A stretch of DNA of 64,000 nucleotides, taken from the NCBI GenBank assembly GCA_013397865.1, contig VZTI01000938.1:253501-317500 (forward strand), read 5' to 3'. This document shows positions 33,414 through 44,300 of this stretch, piece by piece. Under the pieces are notes generated by a model. It searched no databases. It was not told the DNA's origin and worked only from the letters and a program-made list of their open reading frames with translations. A program made the position numbers and the translations under genes. The stretch is from Struthidea cinerea (lineage: Eukaryota > Chordata > Aves > Passeriformes > Corcoracidae). How positions within the stretch are numbered: the first letter of the stretch is position 1; each line of letters begins with the position of its first letter.

Positions 33414-35959
33414 GTAAGGCACTTCTCCAAATAATTTCCATTACCTAGTTACAAAGAAAAAAGAATATATTGTGTATTAGGCACATATTTTGCTCAGCAT
33501 CTTGATCAAGGGATTTTTAACCATGTTTTTTGGAAGTCTTCAAGTTACAATGCAGCTTTGTGTTTTACACTTTTGGGTTTTTATCACTGATTTCTTTAAA
33601 AGGAACAATAACTAGATTTCATTTAGTGTAACAGAGAATGAGAATTTATAAGTGGAACTGACACGTCCCTTTAGAGATGAATTTGTGATTTGATGTACGA
33701 AGGAGCAGGATGACAAAAGAGGAAATAAGATGAGGAGGAAGAGAAAAAGGATATGGGATTAAGAATAATAGTGATTGAACATTAGCTTGCTACATGCTTG
33801 TCTTCCTGTTTATTCCAATAAATGAAAATTAGGGCCATATCAAAAAAGTTGGTAGGATGATGCTGTCTCTGGCTTCTATGCTACAAGGAATACAAATGTA
33901 CTTTGAGGTTTTATAGCCTTGAATTTAGCATCACAAATTTTAAAAGGTAGTATTTTAAATATTAGTTATGAGATAATTATCCGATCTGGTTGTTTGGATC
34001 TAATAATCTTTCTTTTAAGAGTGCTGACTGATGACATGTTTGTCGGAAGTCAGTAGAAGATTTTAGCATTCAGAGTATCTTTAGCAGTGGCCAGTGATAG
34101 TCTTGGTTGCTAGCATTCATTGAGGGGATGTGTTACACTGATGTGGGATTTTCAGTTTCCATCAAATGCTGACAGAAATGACTGATTTACAGCTTCTAAC
34201 AGTGCAGCGCTTTCCTACTGCTCTTCATTACTGTTGTATCAATTCTGGCTCTTCTGAGCTGGTTTTGATTTTGTAACTTGAAGCTCTAATATTTTGAATC
34301 TGGCAGGTAGTTTATGGAAGATAAATCAATGAGCTATCGTTACGTTTCCTTGCTGTCTCCAGGCATTCAGCAGTGGCTTATCTCTTGTATCTCATTTTAT
34401 GGAATCTAAGTTTACTGAGTTAAAATTGGAAAAGCAACCTGTGATTTCAATGTGTCTTTGTCTTGTGTGTGGTCTTTGGACCTTTAATGTAACTGTAGCA
34501 TTTAGGATTCTGGGGTTATTTGCTAGTTGCTCGCTTAACCTCCATAATACAATTCTTAATTTTATGTATGGGATTGATTTGTTACACAGTCATTCAGTGT
34601 TTTCCTTGAATTTGTCTGTTTTGAGAAATAGTCCTTTCTCCCATGAATATAAGAAATAAATAATAGTTTCTGTGATTGCTGTGTGTTACTGACTTTTCAA
34701 TTAGTGTTAGTAGTTATTCCAAACAGTTAAAGAATCAATTTATGTTCTTTAGAAAATGATAGGTATTTGTCTGAAGTACATAGAAATCCAGACAGTAATA
34801 CAAAATCAATCTTTTTTAAGGTTATTTGAGGTAATGATACAGTGATAAGTTAATTTTACACTGATTAAGAGACAACACAGTTGGGGCTCCCAATTAGACT
34901 TTGATCTGAGGATATTTCTCTCTGCACTTGATAAGCAAGAAAGAGATGAGAATTAATGGTAAGACATGAGGCTTTGAGCAGCTGGGGTCCATGTTCTGTG
35001 TTATGAGAGTCGGTGTAAAGGAAGGTTTTAAAATTAACTGAATACGTATCGTTTGATTTCTCATCTTTAAAATTTATTGATTTTAAATTGGCATCTAAAA
35101 TATCCTCTGCTATTGAGAGTACCCAGAAAGAACAGTTAAATAGTATACATTTTCACAAAGAAAAAACACCCCACATTAAAAAACATCTCAGCATTCTTGT
35201 GATGGGTGGAAAGGTAGTTTTCATTGCTATCTGTTGATACCCTAACTTTATGAACATCAAAAGAGGGTTAGTAGACCAAGGATATGGCTTGCTCTTCTGC
35301 TCTAACATACACCCAGTATGGCAACGCTGAATGAACAATAGCAAATGTACTGTAGCTCCTGAAGGAAAAAGGAGCTGTGTGTTAGTGTTATCTCCAGAGA
35401 GGAGATGATTTCTAGCATGCCCACTCTACGTACTGCTTCCCCATGCTTGGACCACTGATCTGAATGCTGGGACTTGGCAGAATCTAGTCTGTTGAAAAGG
35501 CTGAAAAATTGTTACCTTTAATGTATATCTTGTTTGTTTGTTTGTGTTGAGATAATTTATAATAGTAAACTAGAATAGTAATAGTGAATGTTAAAAGATT
35601 GACTTTAAATCCGGAATACTTCCACGGCCTGGAAATTAAAAGAGTTGTCCAGGCAGAAATAATACAGCATGATTAGCAATGAATATAAAGGAATAGCATA
35701 GGAATGTAAGAATAAAATCAATGACTCTGAAGAACAAAATAAGTTTCAATTTACAAAGCACAAGAGAAGAATCAATGAAAGGGTCCAAAAATCTGAGTAA
35801 GAGGAGGCACAAAGGGATAAGTCCATTTTCCACATCTGTTATTAAATAAGAAAGGAGAACAAGTAACAGACTTTCAGAGACTGATTCTTTCCTTCATACT
35901 TTGTAAAAGAGATATATTGCGACCTGCTACTTTCATAAAATTAATCTTAGACAGGAAAT

Positions 35960-37290
35960 AAGAGTGGAACCAAAGCACAGAAAGAATAGCCTAAGGAATC
36001 TTAATATAGATGTGCTCAAGTGGCAAATCCTAATAAAATTCATCCTAGAATGATTGAGGAATTAGGCACCACTGATTTTATTTATTTATTTAATATCCCA
36101 GAGGGTGGAAATAGCCAGCAAAATGGGTTTGTGTGTATCTGGTTTTGTGCCTCTTTATTCTTCTGTTAAGAGAATTATTGAAGCTGTCAATTTTGATTCC
36201 AAATAAAGGTTCAGGAGTAAATAGTTTAGCAATTAATTTGTATCTAATGATGTGTAGAAGAGAGATTGTAAAACAGCAGTATGGTTTGGTGAGGCCTGTT
36301 TGTAAGAAACCTCAATATTTTTCTCTTCTAAATAAGAATAACAAGTTTAGTAAGAGGAAAACTTTAGGTACAATACAGCTTGATTTTAATAAAGTCTTTT
36401 TCCCTACATGAGCAAACTATGGAAACGTAATATCAATATTGTCTCCATTAGATGTTGATGTTATCAGCATCAAGTTGAAAGATTGCCTTTACAGAGTAGT
36501 TATATATAGTACCCTGTCAAGATGAAAAGGCATTAGTGAGTCAGATGATGGAAGAGAACACATCCTTAGAAAAGTTACTGATGATACAAGCTGGAGAGAG
36601 GTTGAAAGTTTGGGGTTTTCTTTTTTCCTTTGTTTTAAACATAAGATCTAAATCCAAAATACTCTTGCTGAGATTGGAAAGTCTAAAATCAAGATGAAAA
36701 ACAATGCAGGCAAGTATGAAACACTGCATTTAACATGAAAAATTCAAAATACATGAATCCAAAACAGGAAATAATAATTCATACAGAAAAATGAGAGAAA
36801 AAGACATAAAGATATAGTAGATCTTAAGATAAATTACTGCTGGGAATAAAGTAAAGTTGTTGGTTTGTTGTGGATTTTGTTTGGGGTTTTGGTTTGGTTT
36901 TTCATGAGGATCATACCAGGCATGTTGTAGGAAAGCAGATATTGTCTAGTTTGCAAATCTTCTGTGGGTAGTTGGTCCTCTCACATGTCTTGCTGCTTTT
37001 TGCCCTTGAGAAGATGCAGCAAAATGGAAGTTCTTTTTCATTGTTCCTGTTTTCGGCTATGGAATGAAGATCATCCTGATTTGTACTAAAGACGCTTTAT
37101 AATGAATATGAGAAAAAGAGTCTTTGTAATTATTAGGGTCATAAAACACTGGAACAGACTACATAGAAAAGCTGTGGAATTAGCTTTCTTGGTAGTTAAA
37201 CACCTGTCAATATATTCTTGAGCCTGTGTTTGTGCTGCATTAGGATTTGGTGGTCTCTTGTAGTCCGTTCTATCTCTCTGTAAGTACAGT
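35960..37290 (+). mobile_element. Ancient CR1 LINE, ORF2 part plus 3'UTR
   Basis: Highly diverged, but the order matches old amniote CR1 elements: 'gatgtgctcaagtggcaaatcctaataaaattcatcctagaatgattgaggaatta'; 'gattttaataaagtctttttccctacatgagcaaac' (the LDFSKAFD...HE region); 'agtaggttactgatgatacaagctgg'-like text near 36,575 (ADDTK.G region); 'gcaggcaagtatgaaacactgcattta' (KCKVLHL region); then 3'UTR-like 'ttattagggtcataaaacactggaacagactacatag' and 'gtggaattagctttcttgg...gttaaacacctgtcaa'. A G/T-rich insertion lies at about 36,855-36,905. No functional motif survives. Confidence 0.78.
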
Positions 37291-39089
37291 GTTCAGACTA
37301 TATGTTTTGGCTACACAGAAGAGATTGTATGAAAGAATTAAATCATAAACTCAGAGAAGTTAGTGGATGTGCTACTTATGCATCCCAAATGTAATTTTAA
37401 GTTGAAGCAGTAAGCAAGAAATTTATTTTCTTAATTAAATAAATATATTTTTATTTGGCTTCACAAAAAGTGATTTGACAAATCGTACTTTAAATTATTT
37501 TGAAACTTCCGCATATATGTCTATTTGTCATCTAATGATTATGCTAGAAAATCAGGGAATGCGATTGCAGTAGCTCTGAGATAGAAACCCCTTGATTACG
37601 CATCCACAGTAGAAAAGCCCTGTGGAAAAAGTGGCACCCTAGTGGTTACTTGGATTTGTATATTTCTGCAGGTAAAGTTTACAGACCTGTAAATTTAAAT
37701 GTAGAATTTTTGTGGGCAGAATGCATTGACAAATATGCCTGATGATAATACATCTCCAACTGATAGTCCCAGAACAGGTCAATAATAATGCTTATATTGA
37801 TAGCAGCAATGCAGGAGATGTTACTTGGTATTATAGCTAAAATCCATGTTATCCCCTTAATTATAATTACATTAATATTGACAGGCTGTTGACAATACTC
37901 ACATTACTATTGATAGATTTCTGTCAATAACATGTTTCCAAATAAAATATATTCATTCATAATTTTTACAATGCTCAATAACAGAACTAATATATACCAG
38001 AAGAAATTCCTTTTCCCCTAGTGATGTACAATAACTTTTTTTTGTACTGTGCAAGTAGGATTATTTATTTGTTTGGTTAAAAAACAAAACAGGCTAAATA
38101 TATGTTATTTAAGAAAGGAACATTTTAGGGTTTTTTGGTTTGTTTTTGTTTTTTGTTTGTTTGTTTGTTTGTTTTTCTGGCAGGCAATTCATTTTTTTTT
38201 CTGTGCAATATCTTTGACAGTACAAAATAAAGGGAGAACCTTACAAGTAGCAGTCTTTACTCTTTTGTCTTAAGGAGTATTTATCTAAAAGTTGCATCAC
38301 ACATTGAGTTTATTATATATCTGAACATTGATACCTGTCCCTTTCATTACTGGGTCTGTGATTCTGAGTTCTTATGTTTTAAGCAACTTAAAATAAGAGA
38401 GTTAAAACAGTAAGGATTTGGCAAATAGAATGTAATGAAGAAACATGGAGGAAAACCAACATTCTCTATCTTCTATGTAGCTCAGCAAAATATAGAATGC
38501 AAAAATAACATTTAAAAAAGTAGAAGGTAAATGTTTTAACACTTATAGGGTGTTTTTTTTAATCTAGTTTTGAGCTACAGCAGTTCTCATTTATTTCTAC
38601 TGTAGTACTACTGTCTGTGAAAAACAACAAATTTCTGAAAGGACTTTGTATAGAAGTAATTTTGAAGGGGAAATTTCATATGGTAGCAAAATTGAGATTA
38701 AAATTTAGGGCTCTTCTCTCAAAGAAACAGTTGCTCTTATTCAGATCATTAGGGCATTTGCAGACTTTTTCATAGCGCAATTCAGATTTAAAACTGTCCC
38801 TTTTAATATTTGCCTGTGGGGAGTAAGTATCTTCCCTATAAATGCAATATAAAACCTTAAATCGGTTCAAAAGAAAGCATAGTGGATAGCAGAACACTAA
38901 GCACACTGAAATGTGCTTACACATTAAAATCAAAATTATATGAAAATAATCTTTGGGTAACTTGCAGGGTCCAGTTAACAGCCATGGCCTATGGCAAACT
39001 TTAAGTGTTCTTAGCAGGAAAGAACTTCAGAACAATGCCCAGATTTATTGCTTGAATTGAGAACACTTAATTGTTCATCAAAAAGAAGG

Positions 39090-39138
<49 letters not shown>

Positions 39139-39479
39139 AGCAATGTTACAAGCATAATTTAACGGATAGCATCCTTATTGTTGTTTGGTGTTCTTCCTTT
39201 TCCATATAGTCTGTATAAATGTGACTAAAAGTTGAATCGATTTGATAGCTGGTAATTCAGGAAGAGACATTAAACATGATACCATTAAACAGTATATATG
39301 GTGTTGATTCTGATTTTTTTAAAAAAGAAGACTTGTTGGGTTTTGCAAAATTTCAAAGGTTAACAAACAGTGGTTGTGCTGCTTGGGTGTATTGTCTCAA
39401 AAGTGGTTCCCATTTTCTGTTTACAAAGTTCCAGTGCACTCTGACAGGTTCACTGAAGTTATTTCCTTCAAATACAGTT
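37291..39479. other. Presumed PEX2 intron, low-complexity tracts only
   Basis: AT-rich. A GTTT-type tract lies at about 38,128-38,176 and a T(43) run at 39,091-39,133. No gene recognised. Confidence 0.5.
39091..39133. repeat. T(43) homopolymer
   Basis: Forty-three uninterrupted T residues on the + strand. No retroposed gene was recognised on its right-hand side, where a minus-strand poly(A)-tailed insert would sit. The run length in the assembly is probably unreliable. Confidence 0.97.
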
Positions 39480-40340
39480 CTGTATAGGATCATGGACATG
39501 AAAAAAAATATGTATTATCACAAATCAATTAGATTCTGCAATGAGGCAATGGGAAGGTCAAGCTCCAAGTTCCAGAGAAGATCTTTACAACATTTAGTCT
39601 ACCCTCCTGTGAAATTTGGGAATAAATTAATTGCTAAAACAGGTAGGTTCAGGCATCATTTGGTCAAGTTTCAAGAATTTCCAGGGATGGAGATTTCAGT
39701 CCCTGTAGACAAAATGTTCCAGCTTCCTTGGGTCCAATTGGAATTTCTCATGTAGTGATTTAACACACAGTTGCCTCTCTTTCTTTCGTGGCATCTCACA
39801 GAAAACTTTGACTTAATCTTCTCTGCAACCTTTAGGTACTAGTAGATTACTCATAGACCACTTCTTAGCTTCCTTATCCTTCAGGCTGAACAATCTGAGT
39901 TCCTTCAAGCTCTTCTCATATATCAGGGCCTGGGATTCCCTGATGGTATTAGTTCAAGGACTCTTTTCAGTTTGTTGACATTTCTTTTGTACTATTCATA
40001 GAAAAGGGGCGAAACTGGGCTTGGTATCCCAGGTGTAGATTCACCAATGCCAAGTGGAGGGTAATACGCACATTTTTCAGTCTGCTGGCTATAAACATGC
40101 TAATGTGCTTCAAGGATGCACTGGTGGCTTGTGTTCAGCTTGCTGCTTGTCAGAATCCCCACATCCTCTTTTTCAAAGCAGGTATGCAGCCATACAGGCT
40201 CCCAGCCTATGTGTATTTCATGATCCATCGTCCTGTGGATTTGACACGTTTTCCTTTGTCTTCAGGAAGTTTCTGATGACCCATTCTTCATTTGCTCAAG
40301 TTTCTTTAGATAATGTGACTATAACGGGGGGAAAAAATCT
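39480..40340 (-). mobile_element. Old CR1 LINE 3' end
   Basis: Diverged antisense CR1 3'UTR and end of ORF2. Phrases in order: 'ataggatcatggacatg' (tail region), 'aagaatttccagggatggagatttcagtccctgtagac', 'tagaccacttcttagcttccttatccttcaggctgaacaatctgagttccttcaagctcttctcatatatcagg', 'ttcagtttgttgacatttcttttgtactattcatagaaaaggggcgaaactggg', 'aggtgtagattcaccaatgccaagtggaggg'. The right boundary is approximate. The frame at 39,276-39,755 is incidental. Confidence 0.8.
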
Positions 40341-42525
40341 GTACAGCTTTAGTCTACCTTATTAATGAGAAACCTACAATAGAAATTGCTCATAGCACCT
40401 GCAGTAATAGAAAACAGTTAAAAGAGATGGTTGAACTGATGTTGGAAAATAGCCTTAGTAGATGTATCAAGGAAGTTGTTTGATAAGATGTCCCTTTTGA
40501 ATAACTAGCATTTTTAAAGAGTTTTTATGTGTTGGGAATTGTATAGAACACTGAAACGAGTAGAGCAAAGTGAATTGAGTAGAAGAGAAAGTGAAGAAGA
40601 CATTAGACTTTTAGGGGTTATGAGTGAATAACCAGTGACAGGTTCCAGAGCAGATGGTTATCAAAGGCTCTGGTTCCTAAAATGGTAGTGGGGTGAAAAG
40701 ATGAGGGATAGGAGGGTGGGTAGTCATTGGTGCTGGAGTTTTTGAAGTGATGCGGCAAAATCCAGTAGGGATTGAATTGACCCCTTGATCATAAATTAGA
40801 GGAGGGAATTTATTTGGATCATACTGGAAAATGTTTCCTCTGCTTTGGTTCCTGCTACAGAAAAGACTAACTGTGAGTGGGACAGGCTTGGACATATGCC
40901 CTTTGTATCCTGGTTTTTCCAGCCGGTGTGGGTTGATGCAATGAACCCCATGGCTGTTTGCCCAGAGGAGGGGGCCTTATAGTACCTTCAGCCATGTTTT
41001 GCCTGCTAATAAGGAGGGAGGAGTTTAAAAATCTGAATGGTGCTATTGTATGCTCTACCCATGCTGCAGTCTTAGTTAATTGGAAACTACTGTTATACAC
41101 CCTACACTAAGGACAAAATCATATTTACTTGCAGTGATAACCAATTATAAGTATGGAAAAACAGTAGGAAGGCTACAGATGATGTTTTATACTATGTTTT
41201 AAAACTTCTGGGGTGTTCTGTTCCAGCAAATATGGTTGTTCATTTGGAGGATTTTATTTTTAGTATCTTTGGCATCATTAGCAACCATTCCTACCAAGAC
41301 CCTCTACAGCATCTTTTACTCACAGTAATCTTGTATGTGTTGTAAGATTTTTGTCTTATAAATAAGAATTTGAGGCACCACCTCCTATTCTTTCTGCACA
41401 AAACTGTGGACTCCTTGCAGGCCTGTCATGCAAAGAATCTGATTTAGAAAGTGAAATATATTGCATACTATCTGAAATCAGTTCTGAATTACTTTGGGGG
41501 TTTTTGTGTTGACAAAAGGAAGCAAAAATTGGTTACCCACAATTTTGCATGGAGGTGTTACCTGTATTTTGCTGTTGCAATTTGTTGCATTTATTTTCTC
41601 AGTCACAGAATTCCAGATGCAACAACATTTAAAAGAAGCCATTAAAAAAAAAAAAAAATTATTTTTCTCTGTAATGCTTGAGCAAGAGGAGTATGCATTT
41701 CTTGAATGTGTTAGTATACATTAATCATCTTGCCTGGAATTGTTATACAACAAGTAGCACGATCCCACAATCCTGTCAAAAACACTCTAGAAAATATATG
41801 CAGACGTCAGTGAAGTACTGTATGATAATTTATGTCTGAATGCTGAATATTTCTTTAATCTCGTATGATTTTTCTCTAAACAACTCACTGCCTTGACAAA
41901 GTTTTATTCATTCCCACCTTAATTTTCATCCATATCTTTATGTAGTTCCTAAATTTGTCAGTATTTCTAAGGTTTAGCTTTCAGCTGCAGTTATTGAAGT
42001 GTTCATATGGCAACACTTTGTTTGCCCCACTGTTCTTTTCCAGAGTTTTGATTAGTATGTTCATTTTCCCTATTTCTCTATAGAACACCATATAGTCTTA
42101 CAGTTCTTATTTCTGATCTATTTCAAGGTTCAATTGTATATTACTGTTATGACCTACAATATTTTTTTAAAATGTATATATACATATATTAATATGTATA
42201 TGTATATTAATCTGTGGATTTTTCTAAATATCTAGATGATGTTGAACACTTGTTTGTAACCAAATGTTAACTGTTTGTGAGAACTAGTCAAGTGTAATTT
42301 CTTTTGAGAATGAGATTTTGAACTAATTTAAATGTATACTAATTTTATATTAATGTAAAGCTTCCTGAAAGGAATTGTGGCATATTACCAGCATATTTAT
42401 AGAGCATTCTGAGAATTTTGTTATTTCTTGTTTACTGCTGGTATATTACAACTTTGTTATCTTTAATAAAAATAGAAATAGGAAATGTTCCATTATACTA
42501 AAATCTATTTGTGTTTTATTTCTAG
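40341..42525. other. Last PEX2 intron, 3' part
   Basis: AT-rich, with a TATA/ACATATATT microsatellite-like patch at about 42,172-42,215 just before the coding exon. It ends in the splice acceptor GTTTTATTTCTAG (AG at 42,524-42,525). Confidence 0.6.
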
Positions 42526-42544
42526 AAAGTTTTTTTGTGAAGAA
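42526..42544 (+). other. PEX2: PEX2 5'UTR part of the coding exon
   Basis: Nineteen bases between the inferred 3' splice site (TTTATTTCTAG/AAAG) and the start codon. It contains no upstream ATG. The short leader in the coding exon matches the mammalian layout, in which all upstream exons are non-coding. Confidence 0.7.
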
Positions 42545-43459
42545 ATGGCCTCCAGTATTGGAAGTGAAAAGAGTGTGAATCCTGTGCTCAGAATAAGTCA
42601 ACTTGATGCTCTTGAACTAAACAAAGCCCTGGAACAGCTAGTGTGGTCCCAGTTTACCAACTGTTTTCATGGATTTAAACCGGGGGTGTTGGCTCATTTT
42701 GAACCAGAAGTAAAAGCATTTTTATGTCTTATATTATGGAAATACACTATCTATTCCAAGAATGCAACTGTCGGACAGGCTGTTCTCAATATTCAATACA
42801 AGAATAACTTATCTCAGACAGAGAAGTACCAACCTCTGAGCAAACACCAGAAGTTATGGTATCTTATTTTCACTGTTGGTGGAAGATGGTTGGAAGAAAG
42901 ATGTTATGATTTGTTTAGCAATCGTCAACAGCAGTCTTTCTGCAAAATTAAAAGCTGTATTGGTTTTGGATCTGGACTTCTAAAGCTTTGTGGACTTTTA
43001 AATTTTCTGATTTTTCTTCATAAAGGAACGTTTGCAACACTTACAGAACGCATTCTAGGAATTAGGTCAGTTTTTTCCAAGCCGCAAAGTGTTCGTCAGG
43101 TAGGATTTGAATACATGAACAGGGAGCTCTTATGGCATGGCTTTGCTGAATTTTTGATATATCTGCTACCACTCATTAATGTACAGAAACTGAAACTTAA
43201 AATTTCTTCTTGGTGCTCGCCTATAGCAGGTCTTTCCAGTAGTGAAAACACATTAGCAGCTTACTGCAGGGAATGTTCACTGTGTGGGGAATGGCCTACC
43301 ATGCCACATACCATAGGCTGTCCACATGTTTTTTGTTACTACTGTATTAAAAGTAATTTTATATTTGATATGTATTTTACGTGTCCTAAATGTGGCTCAG
43401 AGGTACACGATCTTCAGCCATTGAAGTATAAAATTGAAATGACAGAATTGCATGTCTGA
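42545..43459 (+). CDS. PEX2: Peroxin-2, peroxisomal RING E3 ubiquitin ligase
   Basis: A 304-residue protein (human PEX2 has 305), complete in one exon. PEX2, PEX10 and PEX12 form the RING ligase complex of the peroxisomal membrane. The complex ubiquitinates the import receptor PEX5 so that it can be recycled, and so supports matrix-protein import. Family hallmarks seen: LRISQLDALELNKALEQLVW (residues 15-34), FHGFKPG (41-47), YSKNATVGQ (70-78), GGRWLEERCYDLF (112-124), hydrophobic membrane segments near 143-158 and 198-212, GFEYMNRELLWHGFAEFL (187-204), and a C-terminal C3HC4 RING with C244, C247, C259, H261, C264, C267, C280 and C283 all present. The start is the ATG in AAGAAATGG (G at -3, G at +4). 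The frame stays open 20 codons upstream, but a splice acceptor at 42,524-42,525 places most of that in the intron, and the chosen Met aligns with the human start. No frameshift or lost zinc ligand. The gene is intact and presumably functional. Confidence 0.98.
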   Translation: MASSIGSEKSVNPVLRISQLDALELNKALEQLVWSQFTNCFHGFKPGVLAHFEPEVKAFLCLILWKYTIYSKNATVGQAVLNIQYKNNLSQTEKYQPLSKHQKLWYLIFTVGGRWLEERCYDLFSNRQQQSFCKIKSCIGFGSGLLKLCGLLNFLIFLHKGTFATLTERILGIRSVFSKPQSVRQVGFEYMNRELLWHGFAEFLIYLLPLINVQKLKLKISSWCSPIAGLSSSENTLAAYCRECSLCGEWPTMPHTIGCPHVFCYYCIKSNFIFDMYFTCPKCGSEVHDLQPLKYKIEMTELHV

Positions 43460-44300
43460 TATTAGGTTGATTAAGTTTTATGCTGACATGATATATATTG
43501 AAGAGATTAATGAAAGAATTCAGGAATTATTGGAAGCAGACCGCTTAAAGATGGTTTTGGAGACTGTAATTTATTGCAACATATATTTTTATGGTCTTAG
43601 GTTTTTATTGGGTAACAGTGCCATAATGGCCTACCCCACTTGGCAGGTTAGGGGAAGGTGGTTGGATTTATTCTGGGTGGTGCATGGTAGAAACACCACC
43701 ATTCTCAGGAGGTTCAGAAAGAGCTTTTTACTTGCCAACTTTAGAACATTCCAATTGAATAAGGCACTTGGCAAACTTTGACTTAACTATCTTTAACTTA
43801 TCCCGACGCAGTGCCATTACCAGCTTAGCTAGTAGATGGATTTAGTGGGAAAGTTGTTCTTTTCATGCCTGAAGAATAATTTTAAATTTGAATTCCCACT
43901 GTGAGGTTACACTAAAAAAAAAAAAAAACAAGGGTGTAAGGAAGGTGTAAGCAAAACAGTGCACCTTCTAGACGTTCATGAGATGACAACTAATTTTCTA
44001 AGGCAACTACGTCTGTGATCTTCAGTTATATATATATTGCCTTCCACCTCTTCCCTCAAAAGCTGAGGGATGAGACCCACCATCCTTGGAATGTGGCAGC
44101 TGTTCAGGGTAACCCACATTCTTCTGAGCCAGAGACACTGAAGAAAACTGTTTACTCACAAGATGTCTGTAGGAATGGCCACTCTTGTTTTTTTTGGTGT
44201 GGTCAATGTGGGTGCCAAATCTGAGAGTTCACTTCCACACAGAAAAAGATCAAACACAGTTATGTGCATGTTAACATATTAAAATAGGTAATTTCCTGCT
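43460..44300 (+). other. PEX2: PEX2 3'UTR, end uncertain
   Basis: This is inferred untranslated sequence after the TGA. A frame at 43,452-43,781 overlaps the stop codon in another phase and has no protein features. The first reasonable poly(A) signal is ATTAAA at 44,278-44,283, followed by T/GT-rich DNA. A further ATTAAA lies near 44,660, and AATAAA hexamers appear only near 46.3 kb and beyond. The true end cannot be fixed without transcript data. Confidence 0.45.

Larger units (their letters stand above)
29666..35959. other. Presumed PEX2 intron with a homopolymer and a possible small exon
   Basis: AT-rich DNA. A T(37) run lies at 30,014-30,050. A possible 5'UTR exon at 33,292-33,413 is listed separately. 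A short TTTG microsatellite occurs near 35.53 kb. No other feature could be supported. Confidence 0.5.

Noticed and set aside
39276..39755. 159-codon + frame
   Set aside because: Much of it is antisense to an old CR1 3' end, and the rest is AT-rich. Not a gene.
43452..43781. 109-codon + frame overlapping the PEX2 stop
   Set aside because: It is in a different phase inside the 3'UTR and has no motif. There is no reason to propose a second cistron in a vertebrate mRNA.
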